From assembly GCF_003863355.1 (NCBI RefSeq), contig NZ_QQWG01000001.1, forward strand, positions 1-64,000: a stretch of 64,000 bases of DNA, given 5' to 3'. The translations under genes were made by a program, and so were the position numbers. Below are positions 18,762 through 29,151 of the stretch, one piece after another. Every line of letters starts with the position of its first letter. Positions within the stretch are counted from its first letter, which is position 1. The stretch comes from Ancylomarina euxina. GTDB lineage: Bacteria; Bacteroidota; Bacteroidia; Bacteroidales; Marinifilaceae. Under the pieces are notes generated by a model, which was not told the origin of the DNA, searched no databases, and saw nothing but the letters and a program-made list of their open reading frames with translations.

Positions 18762-19805
18762 TTAAGTATTTGTTGCCTTATTTAGTGTGAACGAAAAACT
18801 GGTGCCTTCACCATAAGTGCTACTCACATTAATGCTTTGCTCATGAGCATCAATAATATGCTTGACGATAGCCAAACCTAATCCTGATCCCCCCATATTT
18901 CTCGATCTACTTTTATCTACTCGATAAAAACGTTCAAATATTCTAGGTAAATTATCTTTCTCGATACCTATTCCACTATCTCTGACTTCAATCAAATATT
19001 TATCGCCCATCTCCATCACTTCAATATGTGTTTTACCACCTTGCTTTCCATATTTTATGGAATTTACAACGAGATTAACCATGGCTTGAAATATTTCTTT
19101 TTTATCCGCATTTACATATATTGGAATAGCATTTGCTTGAGAAAATACAACTTTAATTTTATGCTTTTGCGCACGCATTTCTTGTGTTTCCACAACCTCA
19201 TTTATCAAATCAATAATATTAAATCGTTCAGGTATCAATTTTAACTCTCCATATTCAAGCTTCGAAATAGATTCAAGATCTTTAACAATCCCAATCATTC
19301 TATTAATACTCTTCTCTGTTCTTTCAAGATATAATCGATTAATATTTTTATCTTCCAAACCACCATCAAGTAGTGTTAAAATATAACCTTGAATATTAAA
19401 AATAGGTGTCTTTAATTCATGAGATACATTTCCAATAAACTCTTTTCGGTATTCTTCCTGGCGTTTCATTTGCATGAGTAATGAGCCACGTCCTTCACTC
19501 CACTCTCTAACTTCTTTTTCAGCTTCATAAATAATATCAATCGTCTTCACTTTGTCAACAAATTCCCTATCTATAAATTGAGTATCATGAATTGTTTTAT
19601 AAAGGATTCTAATTTTTGAGTATAAAAATCGGCGAATTAAATAGCGAGATATGAGAAACATGAAACCGCTTAAAAGAACCAAGCTGGTGAAAAGTACCAA
19701 AGCTTTATCTTCGATATATGTGTAAAGTAAAAATTCAATTAAGATGATAATAGCACTGGAAAGTGTCATCAATAAATTGACTTTTTTAGAAGATATTATT
19801 TGCAT
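18762..19805 (-). CDS. Membrane histidine kinase, PhoR-like
   Basis: Two adjacent membrane helices at the N-terminus have almost no periplasmic loop. They are followed by a HisKA domain ([17 protein letters not shown] with the phospho-His) and a HATPase_c domain ([47 protein letters not shown]). It resembles PhoR-like kinases that sense through membrane or cytoplasmic partners. I start at ATG 19805; an in-frame upstream start at 19874 would add 23 unlikely residues. It is the first gene of the kinase-regulator operon. Confidence 0.9.
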   Translation of the reverse strand: MQIISSKKVNLLMTLSSAIIILIEFLLYTYIEDKALVLFTSLVLLSGFMFLISRYLIRRFLYSKIRILYKTIHDTQFIDREFVDKVKTIDIIYEAEKEVREWSEGRGSLLMQMKRQEEYRKEFIGNVSHELKTPIFNIQGYILTLLDGGLEDKNINRLYLERTEKSINRMIGIVKDLESISKLEYGELKLIPERFNIIDLINEVVETQEMRAQKHKIKVVFSQANAIPIYVNADKKEIFQAMVNLVVNSIKYGKQGGKTHIEVMEMGDKYLIEVRDSGIGIEKDNLPRIFERFYRVDKSRSRNMGGSGLGLAIVKHIIDAHEQSINVSSTYGEGTSFSFTLNKATNT

Positions 19806-20035
19806 AAATGAGTCTAAAATCAGATTAATGTCAATATAAAATAAAGATAATATTAAGAATCTTTTCTGACACAAATATTAGAATTAATAAATGAGCATTT
19901 GCATTTGTTATATTAAGTAATGGTTAAGATTATATTATTTAAACCATCATGAAGTTTAATTTAATAAACAAGACTTTCTAAATTAATGCTTATTTATTAA
20001 TAATGATTGAAGGTGTTTTGATAATTTCATATAAA

Positions 20036-20095
20036 AAAGACTCCCAATAATTAGCAAAAAAAAAAGAGAGTCATAATCAGATAAACTGACTAGAC
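20036..20095 (-). terminator. Possible weak terminator
   Basis: Several GAGTC/GACTC half-sites can pair here, and a T run follows on the minus strand at about 20036. It would end the small membrane protein transcript. The stems are short and alternative pairings exist. Confidence 0.3.
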
Positions 20096-20149
20096 TCCCG
20101 CTGTATTTTAATGCTTAAATATTCTTTGAGAAGGTAAATACACAAATAA

Positions 20150-20485
20150 TTAAATTTTCTTTTTAAAAGAAATCTCTTTCATATTCACCAATAAATCTAA
20201 GACAATTGAAAGTATCAAAAGATTAAATTTTTGTTCTGATTCAAAAACAAAACTCAAGCAAGCTGCAGCCATAAAAATCATATTACCAAGCTTAAGAAGT
20301 TCTAACCAATGAAAATAAGCGACTTTTTTAAGATCTAAATTTATCCCTCTATAAACGATATTTAAAACCAATCCTAAACCAAGAAAAATAATACCGAAAG
20401 CATCATCTTGTAAAATAAAAAGAGCACCTATAATAATTAATATAGTTGCCAAAGTATAAAGAATTGAGCGTATTTTAGACATCAA
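20150..20485 (-). CDS. Small membrane protein
   Basis: This 111-residue protein has roughly four hydrophobic segments: SILYTLATILIIIGALFIL, then FGIIFLGLGLVLNIVY, GNMIFMAAACLSFVF and LLILSIVLDLLV. It resembles the GldL/GldM-less small membrane proteins that are common and unnamed in Bacteroidota, and I cannot assign a family. It lies 32 bp downstream of ruvB on the same strand, so it is probably co-transcribed. The start may be the first or second of two adjacent ATGs. Confidence 0.65.
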   Translation of the reverse strand: MMSKIRSILYTLATILIIIGALFILQDDAFGIIFLGLGLVLNIVYRGINLDLKKVAYFHWLELLKLGNMIFMAAACLSFVFESEQKFNLLILSIVLDLLVNMKEISFKKKI

Positions 20486-20517
20486 TTTATTTTTTATTAT
20501 GTAATTACCTGTTTGGT

Positions 20518-21540
20518 TTAAAAAAGGGTATTAGGTTCATCGAAACGATTTTTACCTAAGTGCGAATAAGCAAGTGCTGTCACTTCTCTTCCGCGAGGCG
20601 TTCTTTTTATAAAACCTTCTTTAATTAAAAAAGGTTCATAAACTTCCTCAATCGTACCACTGTCTTCGCCTACAGCAGTTGCAATGGTCGTAATCCCCAC
20701 TGGTCCACCTTTAAATTTATCTATAATGGTCGTTAAAATTCGATTATCCATTTCATCCAAACCATGCTTATCAATATTTAAGGCTTCAAGTGAATAACGA
20801 GTAATTTCGATATCAATAGATCCATTTCCTTTCACTTGTGCAAAATCGCGTACACGACGCAGTAATGCGTTTACAATTCGAGGTGTTCCTCTACTTCGAG
20901 AAGCAATTTCTCCAGCAGCCTCATGTGTAATCTCAACATTCAGAATTTTAGCTGATCGTTTTACAATTTGTGTTAAGATAGACATATCGTAATACTCTAA
21001 GTGTGAGTTGATACCAAAACGAGCACGAAGAGGTGATGTTAATAAGCCAGAACGAGTCGTAGCACCAATCAAGGTAAATGGATTTAATTCCAATTGAATT
21101 GAACGCGCTGCAGGTCCTTTATCGATCACAATGTCTATTCTGAAGTCCTCCATTGCGGAATACAGATATTCTTCGACTATGGGGCTTAAACGGTGTATCT
21201 CGTCGATGAAAAGAACATCATTCTCATCGAGATTGGTTAAAAGTCCTGCCAAATCTCCAGGTTTGTCTAAAACAGGACCAGATGTGATTTTAATGCCAAC
21301 TCCCAATTCATTTGCAAGAATATTCGATAGAGTTGTTTTACCTAGACCTGGAGGTCCGTGAAGTAAAACATGATCCAAAGCTTCTCCACGCATTTTAGCT
21401 GCTTTCACAAAAATGTCAAGATTCTCAACAATCTTTTGTTGTCCACTAAAGTCCTCAAAACGTAAGGGTCTTAATTGTTGATCGACATCAATCTCCTTAT
21501 CCTTAATGTCTTGATTTCTTATGTCGAGCTTATCATCCAT
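20518..21540 (-). CDS. ruvB: Holliday junction helicase RuvB
   Basis: RuvB is the AAA+ motor that drives branch migration of Holliday junctions with RuvA. The sequence shows [19 protein letters not shown], Walker [12 protein letters not shown], Walker [24 protein letters not shown], and sensor 1 with the arginine finger region [18 protein letters not shown]. The C-terminal winged helix contains [18 protein letters not shown] start at ATG 21540, giving 340 residues. Upstream in-frame codons to 21633 would add a hydrophobic tail not found in RuvB. ruvA and ruvC are not adjacent. Confidence 0.97.
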   Translation of the reverse strand: MDDKLDIRNQDIKDKEIDVDQQLRPLRFEDFSGQQKIVENLDIFVKAAKMRGEALDHVLLHGPPGLGKTTLSNILANELGVGIKITSGPVLDKPGDLAGLLTNLDENDVLFIDEIHRLSPIVEEYLYSAMEDFRIDIVIDKGPAARSIQLELNPFTLIGATTRSGLLTSPLRARFGINSHLEYYDMSILTQIVKRSAKILNVEITHEAAGEIASRSRGTPRIVNALLRRVRDFAQVKGNGSIDIEITRYSLEALNIDKHGLDEMDNRILTTIIDKFKGGPVGITTIATAVGEDSGTIEEVYEPFLIKEGFIKRTPRGREVTALAYSHLGKNRFDEPNTLF

Positions 21541-21664
21541 TTTATAAGTGTTGTATAAAAGCAGTTTAAAATAGCTAGCAAACTGTATATTGCAAAGCAC
21601 AAAAATAGTCTCATTTGTTCGATATAAAATCACAAATGAGATAAAAATTATCCGTGTTATTTAT

Positions 21665-22045
21665 TTATAGATTTAAACTTTCCAGGATTTCAAAAAGTTT
21701 CTCTACATCGAAAGGTTTTGACATATGAGCACTCATACCACTATCTTTGCATTTATTCGCAGTTGCTGTAATCACATCAGCAGTAAGGGCAATAATTGGA
21801 ATATCTTTGCCTTTTTCAAGTTTTCTGATGTGTTCGGTTGCTTCTAAACCATCCATTTCAGGCATCATTACATCCATCAGAATAAAATCAAATTCGCCTT
21901 GGTTAAATTCCTCTATAGCTTCAATACCATTGTTGGCAGTTACAATTTCGTAACCAAATCGTTTTAAACTAAACTTCACAACAATTTGATTCAGTTTGTT
22001 GTCTTCCACCAATAGTAATCTAAAGTTTCTATTTTCCCAGCTCAT
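21665..22045 (-). CDS. Stand-alone CheY-like receiver protein
   Basis: This is a single receiver domain of 126 residues with LLVEDNKLNQ, the phospho-acceptor in FILMDVMMPEMDG, the Thr switch in IIALTAD and the conserved Lys in HMSKPFD. The EDNKLNQ motif resembles receivers of hybrid or phosphorelay kinases rather than DNA-binding regulators. It has no output domain. The soluble histidine kinase at 34 kb lacks a receiver and could be a partner, but nothing links them directly. Confidence 0.88.
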   Translation of the reverse strand: MSWENRNFRLLLVEDNKLNQIVVKFSLKRFGYEIVTANNGIEAIEEFNQGEFDFILMDVMMPEMDGLEATEHIRKLEKGKDIPIIALTADVITATANKCKDSGMSAHMSKPFDVEKLFEILESLNL

Positions 22046-22966
22046 TCTTTTGTTCAGTTTAGAATAGTGTTATGCAAGATACTAAATTCATCAATATAAA
22101 TTTCTTTTTCAAATTCAATTTCTCAATTTAGTTTCACCTCAAATATAACTGATTTTAGAAAGCTTTTTTTGGGGCTTATTATTTTTTCAATTTGGAGAAA
22201 ACCTCAATTTTTCAAATTTGACTTTATTCACCATTCTTATCCCTTTATCAACACTTATTATATTATTATCTTTTTTTTAATTTTTCTAAAAAATATGATG
22301 ATTATAATATCCTGTTGATAATGTTGGTAATTGAAAACATCTTTTATAGGATTTTAGGAGTAAATAAGTCTAATAACAGGCTATTAACATAGGTTGTTAA
22401 TATAGGGCTTTTGTTTTAGAGCGTTTTATGGGTGTTATGAACAATCTGTTGATAACGTATTTTTCTGAAAAGAATTCGCTAGTTTACTATTAACAGATTG
22501 TTGATAAGCTGTTGGAAGATCTAATTTCAGTACTTAAAAGTAAAATTGGTTAGTTGGGATATTTTTTTCATAGGAAATGCTTAATTAAATATCCTAAGAA
22601 TTGTTTCGAATATTTAATAAGAAAAAATCAACAGTATGTTAACTAAATGTGAACAAAACTGTTGATTTCTTCAAAAACTGTTGTAAATACTTGCTTATTA
22701 GAATCATATGTACTCTATTGCATGAAAAAATAAAAACGATACTCAATGTTCTCTATTAACTTTAATACTAACCATATTCTGATGTATAATTCTAATAAGG
22801 TTTATGAATGCTTATACTTGTTTTAAATAAAAAGGTTGCATTTATCTTTGAGTTTTTTTAAATTTTTCAATACATTTTAGATTTTAATATTTATCCCTTT
22901 TTAAGGTAAAAAAAAGCAGCTACATTTAAAATGCAGCTGCTTATTAAAACGATTAGAATTTAGTTT
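22046..22966. other. 920-bp AT-rich gene-free region, candidate replication origin
   Basis: No gene is supported here. The region holds four exact copies of TTATCAACA: 22245-22253 on plus, and 22313-22321, 22447-22455 and 22499-22507 on minus. Near copies lie at 22322-22330 and 22660-22668, among long A/T runs. The nonamer differs from the classical DnaA box TTATCCACA at one base. Clustered DnaA-box-like sites in a long AT-rich gap fit an oriC, although dnaA is not adjacent. Confidence 0.4.
22908..22941 (-). terminator. Terminator of the acyl-CoA synthetase gene
   Basis: Arms AGCAGCT(A)CAT and its complement surround a short loop. An uninterrupted run of eight T follows on the minus strand. 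Confidence 0.8.
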
Positions 22967-24622
22967 CTAGTGATACATCTCTGTATAAAGAAATCGCTTA
23001 ATATTTCGTTTTGGTGTTTTTTCGAACTCTTCAGGAAAAAGAATTATCCTTGATACGTTCATATAAGCTGGAAGATTCTTATTCAAAATTTTTCGGTCTG
23101 ATTCGAAAGCTTCTTGAATTTCCTCCTTTGTTAAACCTTCTGCATCGCAAACTTCATAATCTGGATAAACCAGAGCAATTAATTTGTGATCCTTATCGTC
23201 GGTGATAATTGACTCTTGTATAAAAGGTAAATTATTTAATATAGATTCTATTTCTTCAGGATAGATATTTTGCCCCGATGGACCTAAAAGCATGTTTTTG
23301 CTTCGGCCTTTAATATAGATTACATCATCTTGATCAACGACACCTAAATCGCCTGTTTTTAACCAGCCATCCTTTGTTAAAGCCTCGGCTGTGGCTTCCG
23401 TATTTTTGTAATAACCTGTCATTACATTATCGCCCTTAACTTGTATTTCACCAACGATATTTAAGGGGTCTTTTGAATCGATTCGCACTTGCATTCTATC
23501 GACGACATGACCACATGAATGGGGGCGAAATTTACCACTAGGACTATAACTAATCAATGGACCACATTCTGTCATTCCATAGCCAATGGAAAATGGAAAA
23601 TCTATCTTTTTAAGAAAATCTTCAACTTCTTTACTTAAGGCAGCACCACCTATAATAACTTCGATAAATTGGCCGCCAAAAGTTTCTATAAGTGAATTTC
23701 TAATTTTTTTATAAACCTTCTTTTCCAGTATAGGAACTTTTAGCATTAGCTTTACACGACGACTCTCTAAAGCAGGTAAAATACGTTTCTTATATATTTT
23801 CTCCATGATTAATGGCACCAAACAAATAAGTCGAGGCTTAACCTCCTGAAAAGCTTTGGTTATAAGTTGTGGGGTAGGAACGCGTGATAGAAAAACCACA
23901 TGACACCCACAACAAAACTCGGTAAGGAATTCAAACATACAACCAAAAACGTGTGCCAATGGTAAAAATGAAACAACCTTATCCTGTGGTCTCAAATCGA
24001 TATGATCGAAACCAATTTGTACATTGGAATGTAAACTTCGATAAGTTAGCATAACGCCTTTTGAAAAACCAGATGTTCCTGATGTGTATGAGAGAACTGC
24101 TATCTCATTTTCTTTAGGATCGGCATATTCCAACTGATTCTTATCTAAAATCTTTTTGCTTGCTTTTTCATGGGCAATTTTCAAAGTCTTCTCTAATTTA
24201 TCACAAGAAGTACAGAGTAGCGAAAAATCGTTTAATGAGAGAATCCCTTTTATCTTTTTAATCTTTGAATCATCAATTTTATTAAAAATATTCTCTGTTG
24301 CAAAAAGTAAAGATGCTTCAGAATGATTGATGATGTGATGAATATCCCCAGAGTTAAAATCTGGGAGAATTGGAACAATGGTAGCACCATAAGTGACAGT
24401 GGCCAGATAAGTAACTGCCCAATTGTTTAGGTTACGACCAATAAGCGCAATTTTATCTCCTTTTTTTATGCCCATCTCTTTATAGAGAATATGAAGCCAT
24501 TGGATATGCTGAGCGACTTCTTTAAAACTCAGGCTATCTTTTTGGTAGTTGGTAAAGGCTGGAGACTCCCAGTTATTTTGAATACTTTCCTTAATGGAAT
24601 GGATTAACTTGTTTTGAATCAT
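22967..24622 (-). CDS. AMP-binding long-chain acyl-CoA synthetase-like protein
   Basis: This 551-residue member of the adenylate-forming superfamily has the P-loop-like motif LSYTSGTSGFSKGVMLTYRS, the A5 string SIGYGMTECGP, and GWLKTGDLGVVDQDDVIYIKGRSKNMLLGPSGQNIYPEEIE. The conserved lysine region is near the C-terminus (TPKRNIKRFLY). It activates fatty acids or related acids to acyl-CoA with ATP. The short linker domain and Bacteroidota context suggest a FadD-like role. Chain-length preference cannot be read. It is monocistronic. Confidence 0.9.
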   Translation of the reverse strand: MIQNKLIHSIKESIQNNWESPAFTNYQKDSLSFKEVAQHIQWLHILYKEMGIKKGDKIALIGRNLNNWAVTYLATVTYGATIVPILPDFNSGDIHHIINHSEASLLFATENIFNKIDDSKIKKIKGILSLNDFSLLCTSCDKLEKTLKIAHEKASKKILDKNQLEYADPKENEIAVLSYTSGTSGFSKGVMLTYRSLHSNVQIGFDHIDLRPQDKVVSFLPLAHVFGCMFEFLTEFCCGCHVVFLSRVPTPQLITKAFQEVKPRLICLVPLIMEKIYKKRILPALESRRVKLMLKVPILEKKVYKKIRNSLIETFGGQFIEVIIGGAALSKEVEDFLKKIDFPFSIGYGMTECGPLISYSPSGKFRPHSCGHVVDRMQVRIDSKDPLNIVGEIQVKGDNVMTGYYKNTEATAEALTKDGWLKTGDLGVVDQDDVIYIKGRSKNMLLGPSGQNIYPEEIESILNNLPFIQESIITDDKDHKLIALVYPDYEVCDAEGLTKEEIQEAFESDRKILNKNLPAYMNVSRIILFPEEFEKTPKRNIKRFLYTEMYH

Positions 24623-24934
24623 AGGTTTAATGTATAGTTCTAAGTTTCTAAAGGTACTAATCTGATTAAAAAATCAAGATTTAGCCATATTAAATTTTAC
24701 TAAGTCTCAAATTAGATTCAATAAATCAATCATTTAGATAATCTTTCCTTTTAGTGATATTTATCTTTAATATTCGGATTTGTTTTTATTTAAGGAGACT
24801 TGTTCACCTAAGCTTTTTATGATTTAATTCTATGTAACTAAGCTTAATTGAATGCATTTTTATATTTTTGTAGCCTTGTTATCGGTTTTCTTATTTTAAG
24901 CCGATGCGTATTATCTCATTAAGTCAGAATAAAA
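24623..24934. other. Divergent promoter region between acyl-CoA synthetase and asnS
   Basis: This 312-bp gap separates two divergent genes. I see one rightward -7 box for asnS and no small gene or strong hairpin. Confidence 0.5.
24863..24870 (+). promoter_or_regulatory. -7 promoter box of asnS
   Basis: TATTTTTG fits TAnnTTTG and lies 64 bp upstream of the asnS start. No convincing -33 box was found. Confidence 0.4.
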
Positions 24935-26380
24935 ATGGAACAGAAAAGAATTAAGATCAAAGATCTGTTAGTTTCGAAAGAGTACGGCAGTGAAGTAAAT
25001 GTTAAAGGATGGGTAAGAACCAAGCGTGGTAATAAGCAAATTAATTTTGTTGCTTTGAATGACGGTTCTACTATTAATAATATTCAGATCGTTGTTGATG
25101 TTCCTAGTTTTAATGAGGACTTGTTAAAGAAGATTACGACGGGTGCTGCTATTTCGGTTAATGGAAAATTAATTGAATCGGCAGGTAGTGGACAATCAGT
25201 AGAATTAGAGGCAACTGAAATTGAAGTTTTAGGTGTATCGGATCCTGAGAAATACCCATTGCAGCCTAAAAAACATTCTTTAGAATTCTTAAGAGAAAAG
25301 GCACATTTACGTTTCCGTACTAATACTTTTTCAGCGGTATTCCGTATTCGTCATGCTATGGCATTTGCTGTGCACGAGTTTTTCAACAAAAAGGGTTTCT
25401 TCTATATGCACACACCTCTTATCACCGGTTCTGATGCCGAGGGTGCTGGTGAAATGTTTAGAGTATCAACTTTAGATCCTAAAAATCCACCTTTAAACGA
25501 GGATGGAAGCATTAATTATAAGGAAGATTTCTTTGGTAAGGAAACTAATCTTACGGTTTCTGGTCAGCTGGAAGGTGAGCTAGGCGCTATGGCCTTGGGT
25601 GAAATATACACTTTTGGTCCTACTTTCCGTGCAGAGAACTCAAATACAACCCGTCACCTTGCTGAATTTTGGATGATTGAGCCAGAAATGGCGTTTTACG
25701 ATATCGTTGACAATATGGATTTGGCCGAGGAGTTTTTGAAGTATCTAATTAAATATGCTTTAGATAACTGCATGACCGATCTTGAATTCTTAAGCAAGCG
25801 TCTTCAGGAAGAAGAAAAAGGCAAAAAAGCGGATGAGCAATCAATGGAACTGATCGAGAAGTTGAGATTTGTATTGGAGGATGACTTTGTTCGTTTAACT
25901 TACACTGAAGCTATCGATATTCTGCGTAACTCTAAGCCAAACAAGAATAAGAAATTTCAATATGTGATTGATGGTTGGGGTGCTGATCTTCAATCGGAAC
26001 ACGAGCGTTATCTGGTTGAGAAGAAATTCAAAAAACCAGTGATTCTGATTGATTATCCAAAAGAGATCAAGTCATTTTATATGAAACAGAATGATGATGG
26101 TAAAACCGTTGCGGCTATGGATATTCTATTCCCAGGTATAGGCGAAATTGTTGGTGGATCGCAACGTGAAGAAGATTACGATAAATTAACGACTCGTATG
26201 AAAGAAATGGGTGTTCCTGCTGAAGATATGGATTGGTATTTAGATACTCGTCGTTTCGGAACGGCAACACACTCAGGTTTCGGACTAGGTTTTGAGCGTA
26301 TGATGCTGTTTGTTACAGGTATGGGTAATATTCGCGACGTAATTCCTTTTCCACGTACACCAAAAAATGCTGAATTTTAA
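24935..26380 (+). CDS. asnS: Asparaginyl-tRNA synthetase
   Basis: This class IIb synthetase charges tRNA-Asn. An N-terminal OB-fold anticodon-binding domain ([25 protein letters not shown]) precedes the catalytic domain. Motif 2 is in [25 protein letters not shown], and motif 3 is [29 protein letters not shown]. The string [15 protein letters not shown] distinguishes AsnRS from AspRS. The length of 481 residues fits the Bacteroidota form with an internal insertion. A hairpin terminator follows. Confidence 0.97.
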   Translation: MEQKRIKIKDLLVSKEYGSEVNVKGWVRTKRGNKQINFVALNDGSTINNIQIVVDVPSFNEDLLKKITTGAAISVNGKLIESAGSGQSVELEATEIEVLGVSDPEKYPLQPKKHSLEFLREKAHLRFRTNTFSAVFRIRHAMAFAVHEFFNKKGFFYMHTPLITGSDAEGAGEMFRVSTLDPKNPPLNEDGSINYKEDFFGKETNLTVSGQLEGELGAMALGEIYTFGPTFRAENSNTTRHLAEFWMIEPEMAFYDIVDNMDLAEEFLKYLIKYALDNCMTDLEFLSKRLQEEEKGKKADEQSMELIEKLRFVLEDDFVRLTYTEAIDILRNSKPNKNKKFQYVIDGWGADLQSEHERYLVEKKFKKPVILIDYPKEIKSFYMKQNDDGKTVAAMDILFPGIGEIVGGSQREEDYDKLTTRMKEMGVPAEDMDWYLDTRRFGTATHSGFGLGFERMMLFVTGMGNIRDVIPFPRTPKNAEF

Positions 26381-26404
26381 AAATATAGCACAAGCATATA
26401 TTCA

Positions 26405-26433
26405 AGTCGGTTCTTTTAGAGCCGACTTTTTTT
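26405..26433 (+). terminator. Terminator of asnS
   Basis: Arms AGTCGG and CCGACT with extra pairs (TC/GA) and a T7 tail lie directly after the gene. Confidence 0.8.
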
Positions 26434-26587
26434 GTGTTAAACTTTTCTGTTAAAAGTCTTTTTATTCAGTCTTTCTGCTTGTATATTTACCTTTATTTAA
26501 TTCATTTATCTTTTGTGGTTTGATATTTGTATAAACAATCTACAATTTATAAATATCCTATATTATAGACAACAGTTAAGTACATAT

Positions 26588-28042
26588 ATGCTGAAGCAGA
26601 GCCTACAACAAAAATTATTACAAAAGTTATCACCTCAACAAATTCAGGTGATCAAACTTCTCGAGCTTCCTACTCTTCAACTTGAAGAAAGAATAAAAAA
26701 AGAGTTGGAAGAAAATCCTGTTCTTGACGAAGGTGGAAGTGACGAAGCCGTTCAGGAGGATTATCAGGAAGAAGAGCATGAAGTAAAAGACAAGGATAAG
26801 GAAGAATTCTCATTGGAGGATTATATGGACGATGATGACACCCCTTCTTATAAATTAGCAGCTCAAAACTATTCTAAAGACGATAAGCACGAGGATATAC
26901 CTTTCTCTGGAGGGACAACCTTTCATGAACAATTAGTATCTCAGTTGGGGTTAAGAATACTAACACCTGAAAAAGCTGCTTTGGCCGAATATCTGATTGG
27001 TAATATAGATGAAGATGGCTACTTGCGTCGCGATATTGATAGTATTGTTGATGATTTGGCTTTTTCAACAGGTATAAATACAAGTTTTGAAGAATTGGTG
27101 GAGTTACTACATATAATTCAGGATTTTGATCCAGTTGGTGTTGGTGCTCGCGATTTACAGGAATGTTTACTGCTTCAAATCAAACGTAAGGGCTCTCACA
27201 ATCCAGATGTGAAAATAGCTCATCAGATTCTTAAAAAATATTTCGATGAATTTACTCGCAAGCACTACGATAAAATTCAGAATCGTTTAAATTTAGATGA
27301 TGACGATTTTAAATGTGCTGTAGATGAGATTTTAAAATTAAATCCCAAACCTGGTGGCGCTTTTGTCAACCCTATGTCTAAGCCTTCACCTACCATTATT
27401 CCTGATTTTATTCTCGAGGAGCAAGACGGTGAATTAAATTTGAGTTTGAATTCTCGCAACGTTCCCGATTTGCATATCAATCGATCTTATGCTGATATGA
27501 TTCACGATTATTCTACCAATAAGGATAATCAGTCACGGGAACAGAAAGAGGCTGTGATGTTTGTCAAACAAAAGCTCGATTCTGCGAAATGGTTTATAGA
27601 TGCCATTCGTCAACGTCAGAACACACTAATGCTGAGCATGAAAGCCATTATAGATTTTCAGCGTGAGTATTTTATAGAGGGCGACGAAAAGAAATTAAGA
27701 CCGATGATTTTGAAAGATATTTCAGAGCTAACCTCTTTGGATATTTCAACGATCTCTCGTGTTTCAAACTCTAAATATATTCAAACACATTTTGGTATAT
27801 TTTCATTAAAATATTTCTTTTCTGAAGGTTTACAAACTGATACAGGTGAGGAAGTATCTACTCGTGAAATTAAGAATATTCTTAAAGAGTGTGTCGATAA
27901 TGAAGACAAGAAAAAACCACTTACCGATGATAAGCTGGCTGCAATTCTTAAAGAAAAATCTTACTTAATTGCTCGAAGAACAGTGGCTAAATATCGCGAA
28001 CAGTTGAATATTCCTGTAGCGCGATTAAGAAAAGAACTCTAA
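26588..28042 (+). CDS. rpoN: RNA polymerase sigma-54 factor RpoN
   Basis: RpoN directs RNA polymerase to -24/-12 promoters that need an AAA+ activator. Region I is glutamine-rich (QSLQQKLLQKLSPQQIQVIKLL). An acidic region II follows, then the core-binding and HTH segments (LTSLDISTISRVSNSKYIQT). The C-terminal RpoN box is ARRTVAKYREQLNIPVARLR, intact. I start at ATG 26588 (484 residues), where conservation begins, not at the in-frame 26513. A PAP2-like membrane gene begins about 17 bp after the stop. Confidence 0.96.
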   Translation: MLKQSLQQKLLQKLSPQQIQVIKLLELPTLQLEERIKKELEENPVLDEGGSDEAVQEDYQEEEHEVKDKDKEEFSLEDYMDDDDTPSYKLAAQNYSKDDKHEDIPFSGGTTFHEQLVSQLGLRILTPEKAALAEYLIGNIDEDGYLRRDIDSIVDDLAFSTGINTSFEELVELLHIIQDFDPVGVGARDLQECLLLQIKRKGSHNPDVKIAHQILKKYFDEFTRKHYDKIQNRLNLDDDDFKCAVDEILKLNPKPGGAFVNPMSKPSPTIIPDFILEEQDGELNLSLNSRNVPDLHINRSYADMIHDYSTNKDNQSREQKEAVMFVKQKLDSAKWFIDAIRQRQNTLMLSMKAIIDFQREYFIEGDEKKLRPMILKDISELTSLDISTISRVSNSKYIQTHFGIFSLKYFFSEGLQTDTGEEVSTREIKNILKECVDNEDKKKPLTDDKLAAILKEKSYLIARRTVAKYREQLNIPVARLRKEL

Positions 28043-28059
28043 AAAAACAGTTGAATTCC

Positions 28060-28662
28060 ATGAACTATTCCAGAATTATATTGGGGCTTGCCCATCCTAT
28101 GCTAATGCCCTTATATGCCATCTATTTAATTTTTCATTCCAATACTTTCCTCGATTTTACACCATTTACATTGGTAAAGGCTATATATATGATTGTTTTT
28201 ATTACGACCATATTATTACCGATTAGTTGTTTGCCTCTATTAAAATCGTATTCACTTATCAGTAGTTATAGTTTGACCGAGCGTAAGGATAGAATGATTC
28301 CTTTGGCTTTGGCTATTTTATCCTATAGTTTGGGTTTTTATCTTTTGATGAAGCTACCTGGAACAAATATATTCGCACGTTTACAGCTTGCAGGTATAAT
28401 TAGTTTGACCTTACTGTTGATAATCTCTTACTGGTGGAAGATAAGTCTGCATATGGCAGGTATTGGTGGTTTATGTGCTTTAATCTTTACATTCTCCATC
28501 CGTTTTTCTACTTCGCTACGCAGCATGTTTATGATGGCTATTTTGGCAGCAGGTTTTTTAGCCTTCTCACGCTTGAAATTGGAAGTACATAAGCCAACTC
28601 AAATTTATGCAGGTTTTCTTTTAGGATTTGTAGTAGTCGGGGGGACATTCTTGTTTCAATAG
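28060..28662 (+). CDS. PAP2-like membrane protein
   Basis: This 200-residue integral membrane protein has about six hydrophobic segments. Late in the sequence, KISLHMAGIGGL and KLEVHKPTQIYAGFLLG resemble the second and third PAP2 phosphatase motifs (SxHxA and HxxxQVxxG), in degenerate form. Homologues follow rpoN in other Bacteroidota, by my recollection. Catalysis is uncertain because the first PAP2 motif is not clear. It starts at ATG 28060; an in-frame TTG at 28051 is less likely. Confidence 0.7.
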   Translation: MNYSRIILGLAHPMLMPLYAIYLIFHSNTFLDFTPFTLVKAIYMIVFITTILLPISCLPLLKSYSLISSYSLTERKDRMIPLALAILSYSLGFYLLMKLPGTNIFARLQLAGIISLTLLLIISYWWKISLHMAGIGGLCALIFTFSIRFSTSLRSMFMMAILAAGFLAFSRLKLEVHKPTQIYAGFLLGFVVVGGTFLFQ

Positions 28663-28689
28663 GAATTTAATATTGAGAAATCAAAGCAC

Positions 28690-28716
28690 AAAAAAAAGAG
28701 CTCATATGAGCTCTTT
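28690..28716 (-). terminator. Palindromic terminator between PAP2-like and SPOR genes
   Basis: The perfect palindrome AAAGAGCTCATATGAGCTCT plus TT is followed by T runs on the minus strand and T-rich sequence on the plus strand. It can serve both converging units. Confidence 0.75.
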
Positions 28717-28717
28717 A

Positions 28718-29137
28718 TTATTCTTTTAAAATCCACAAATCAGGTTTGTGATTCAATTTCTTTAATCTTTTTAATTCCCTAACGGCTACCTTTTTATTGG
28801 AGAATGATTGGATAACAACTCGGTATTTACCATTTGTTTCAATTACCCTACAAGGGTATCCTTTTTTATAAAGCTGCTGGCTTAAATTAAGAGCCGTATT
28901 TTTCCTCTTACTACTTCCTCCAACAATATGGTAGTTGAACAAGGCTCTGTTCTCAAGAATTTGAGTTAACGAGAATTTTTTGGATAATTGTTGACTTTCG
29001 GGCGAAGGCGCTTTAGGTACTTTTCTATTTGCCGTAAGCTCAACAATATTAGTTCCATCAAGTTTTGTCAGTTCTTTTTTACTGCAAGCTGATAGGATTA
29101 ATATAAGTGAAATTAAGCTGTATTTTAACGACTTCAT
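28718..29137 (-). CDS. SPOR-domain lipoprotein, second of a pair
   Basis: The signal peptide has a lipobox (SLILILSACS). The C-terminal SPOR-like domain (FNYHIVGGSSKRKNTALNLSQQL, then YPCRVIETNGKYRVVIQSF) would bind denuded glycan strands of peptidoglycan, typically at the division site. I start at ATG 29137, which gives a clean lipoprotein signal. It follows another SPOR lipoprotein gene by 14 bp, so the two form an operon. Confidence 0.82.
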   Translation of the reverse strand: MKSLKYSLISLILILSACSKKELTKLDGTNIVELTANRKVPKAPSPESQQLSKKFSLTQILENRALFNYHIVGGSSKRKNTALNLSQQLYKKGYPCRVIETNGKYRVVIQSFSNKKVAVRELKRLKKLNHKPDLWILKE

Positions 29138-29151
29138 AGAATTAAATATAG

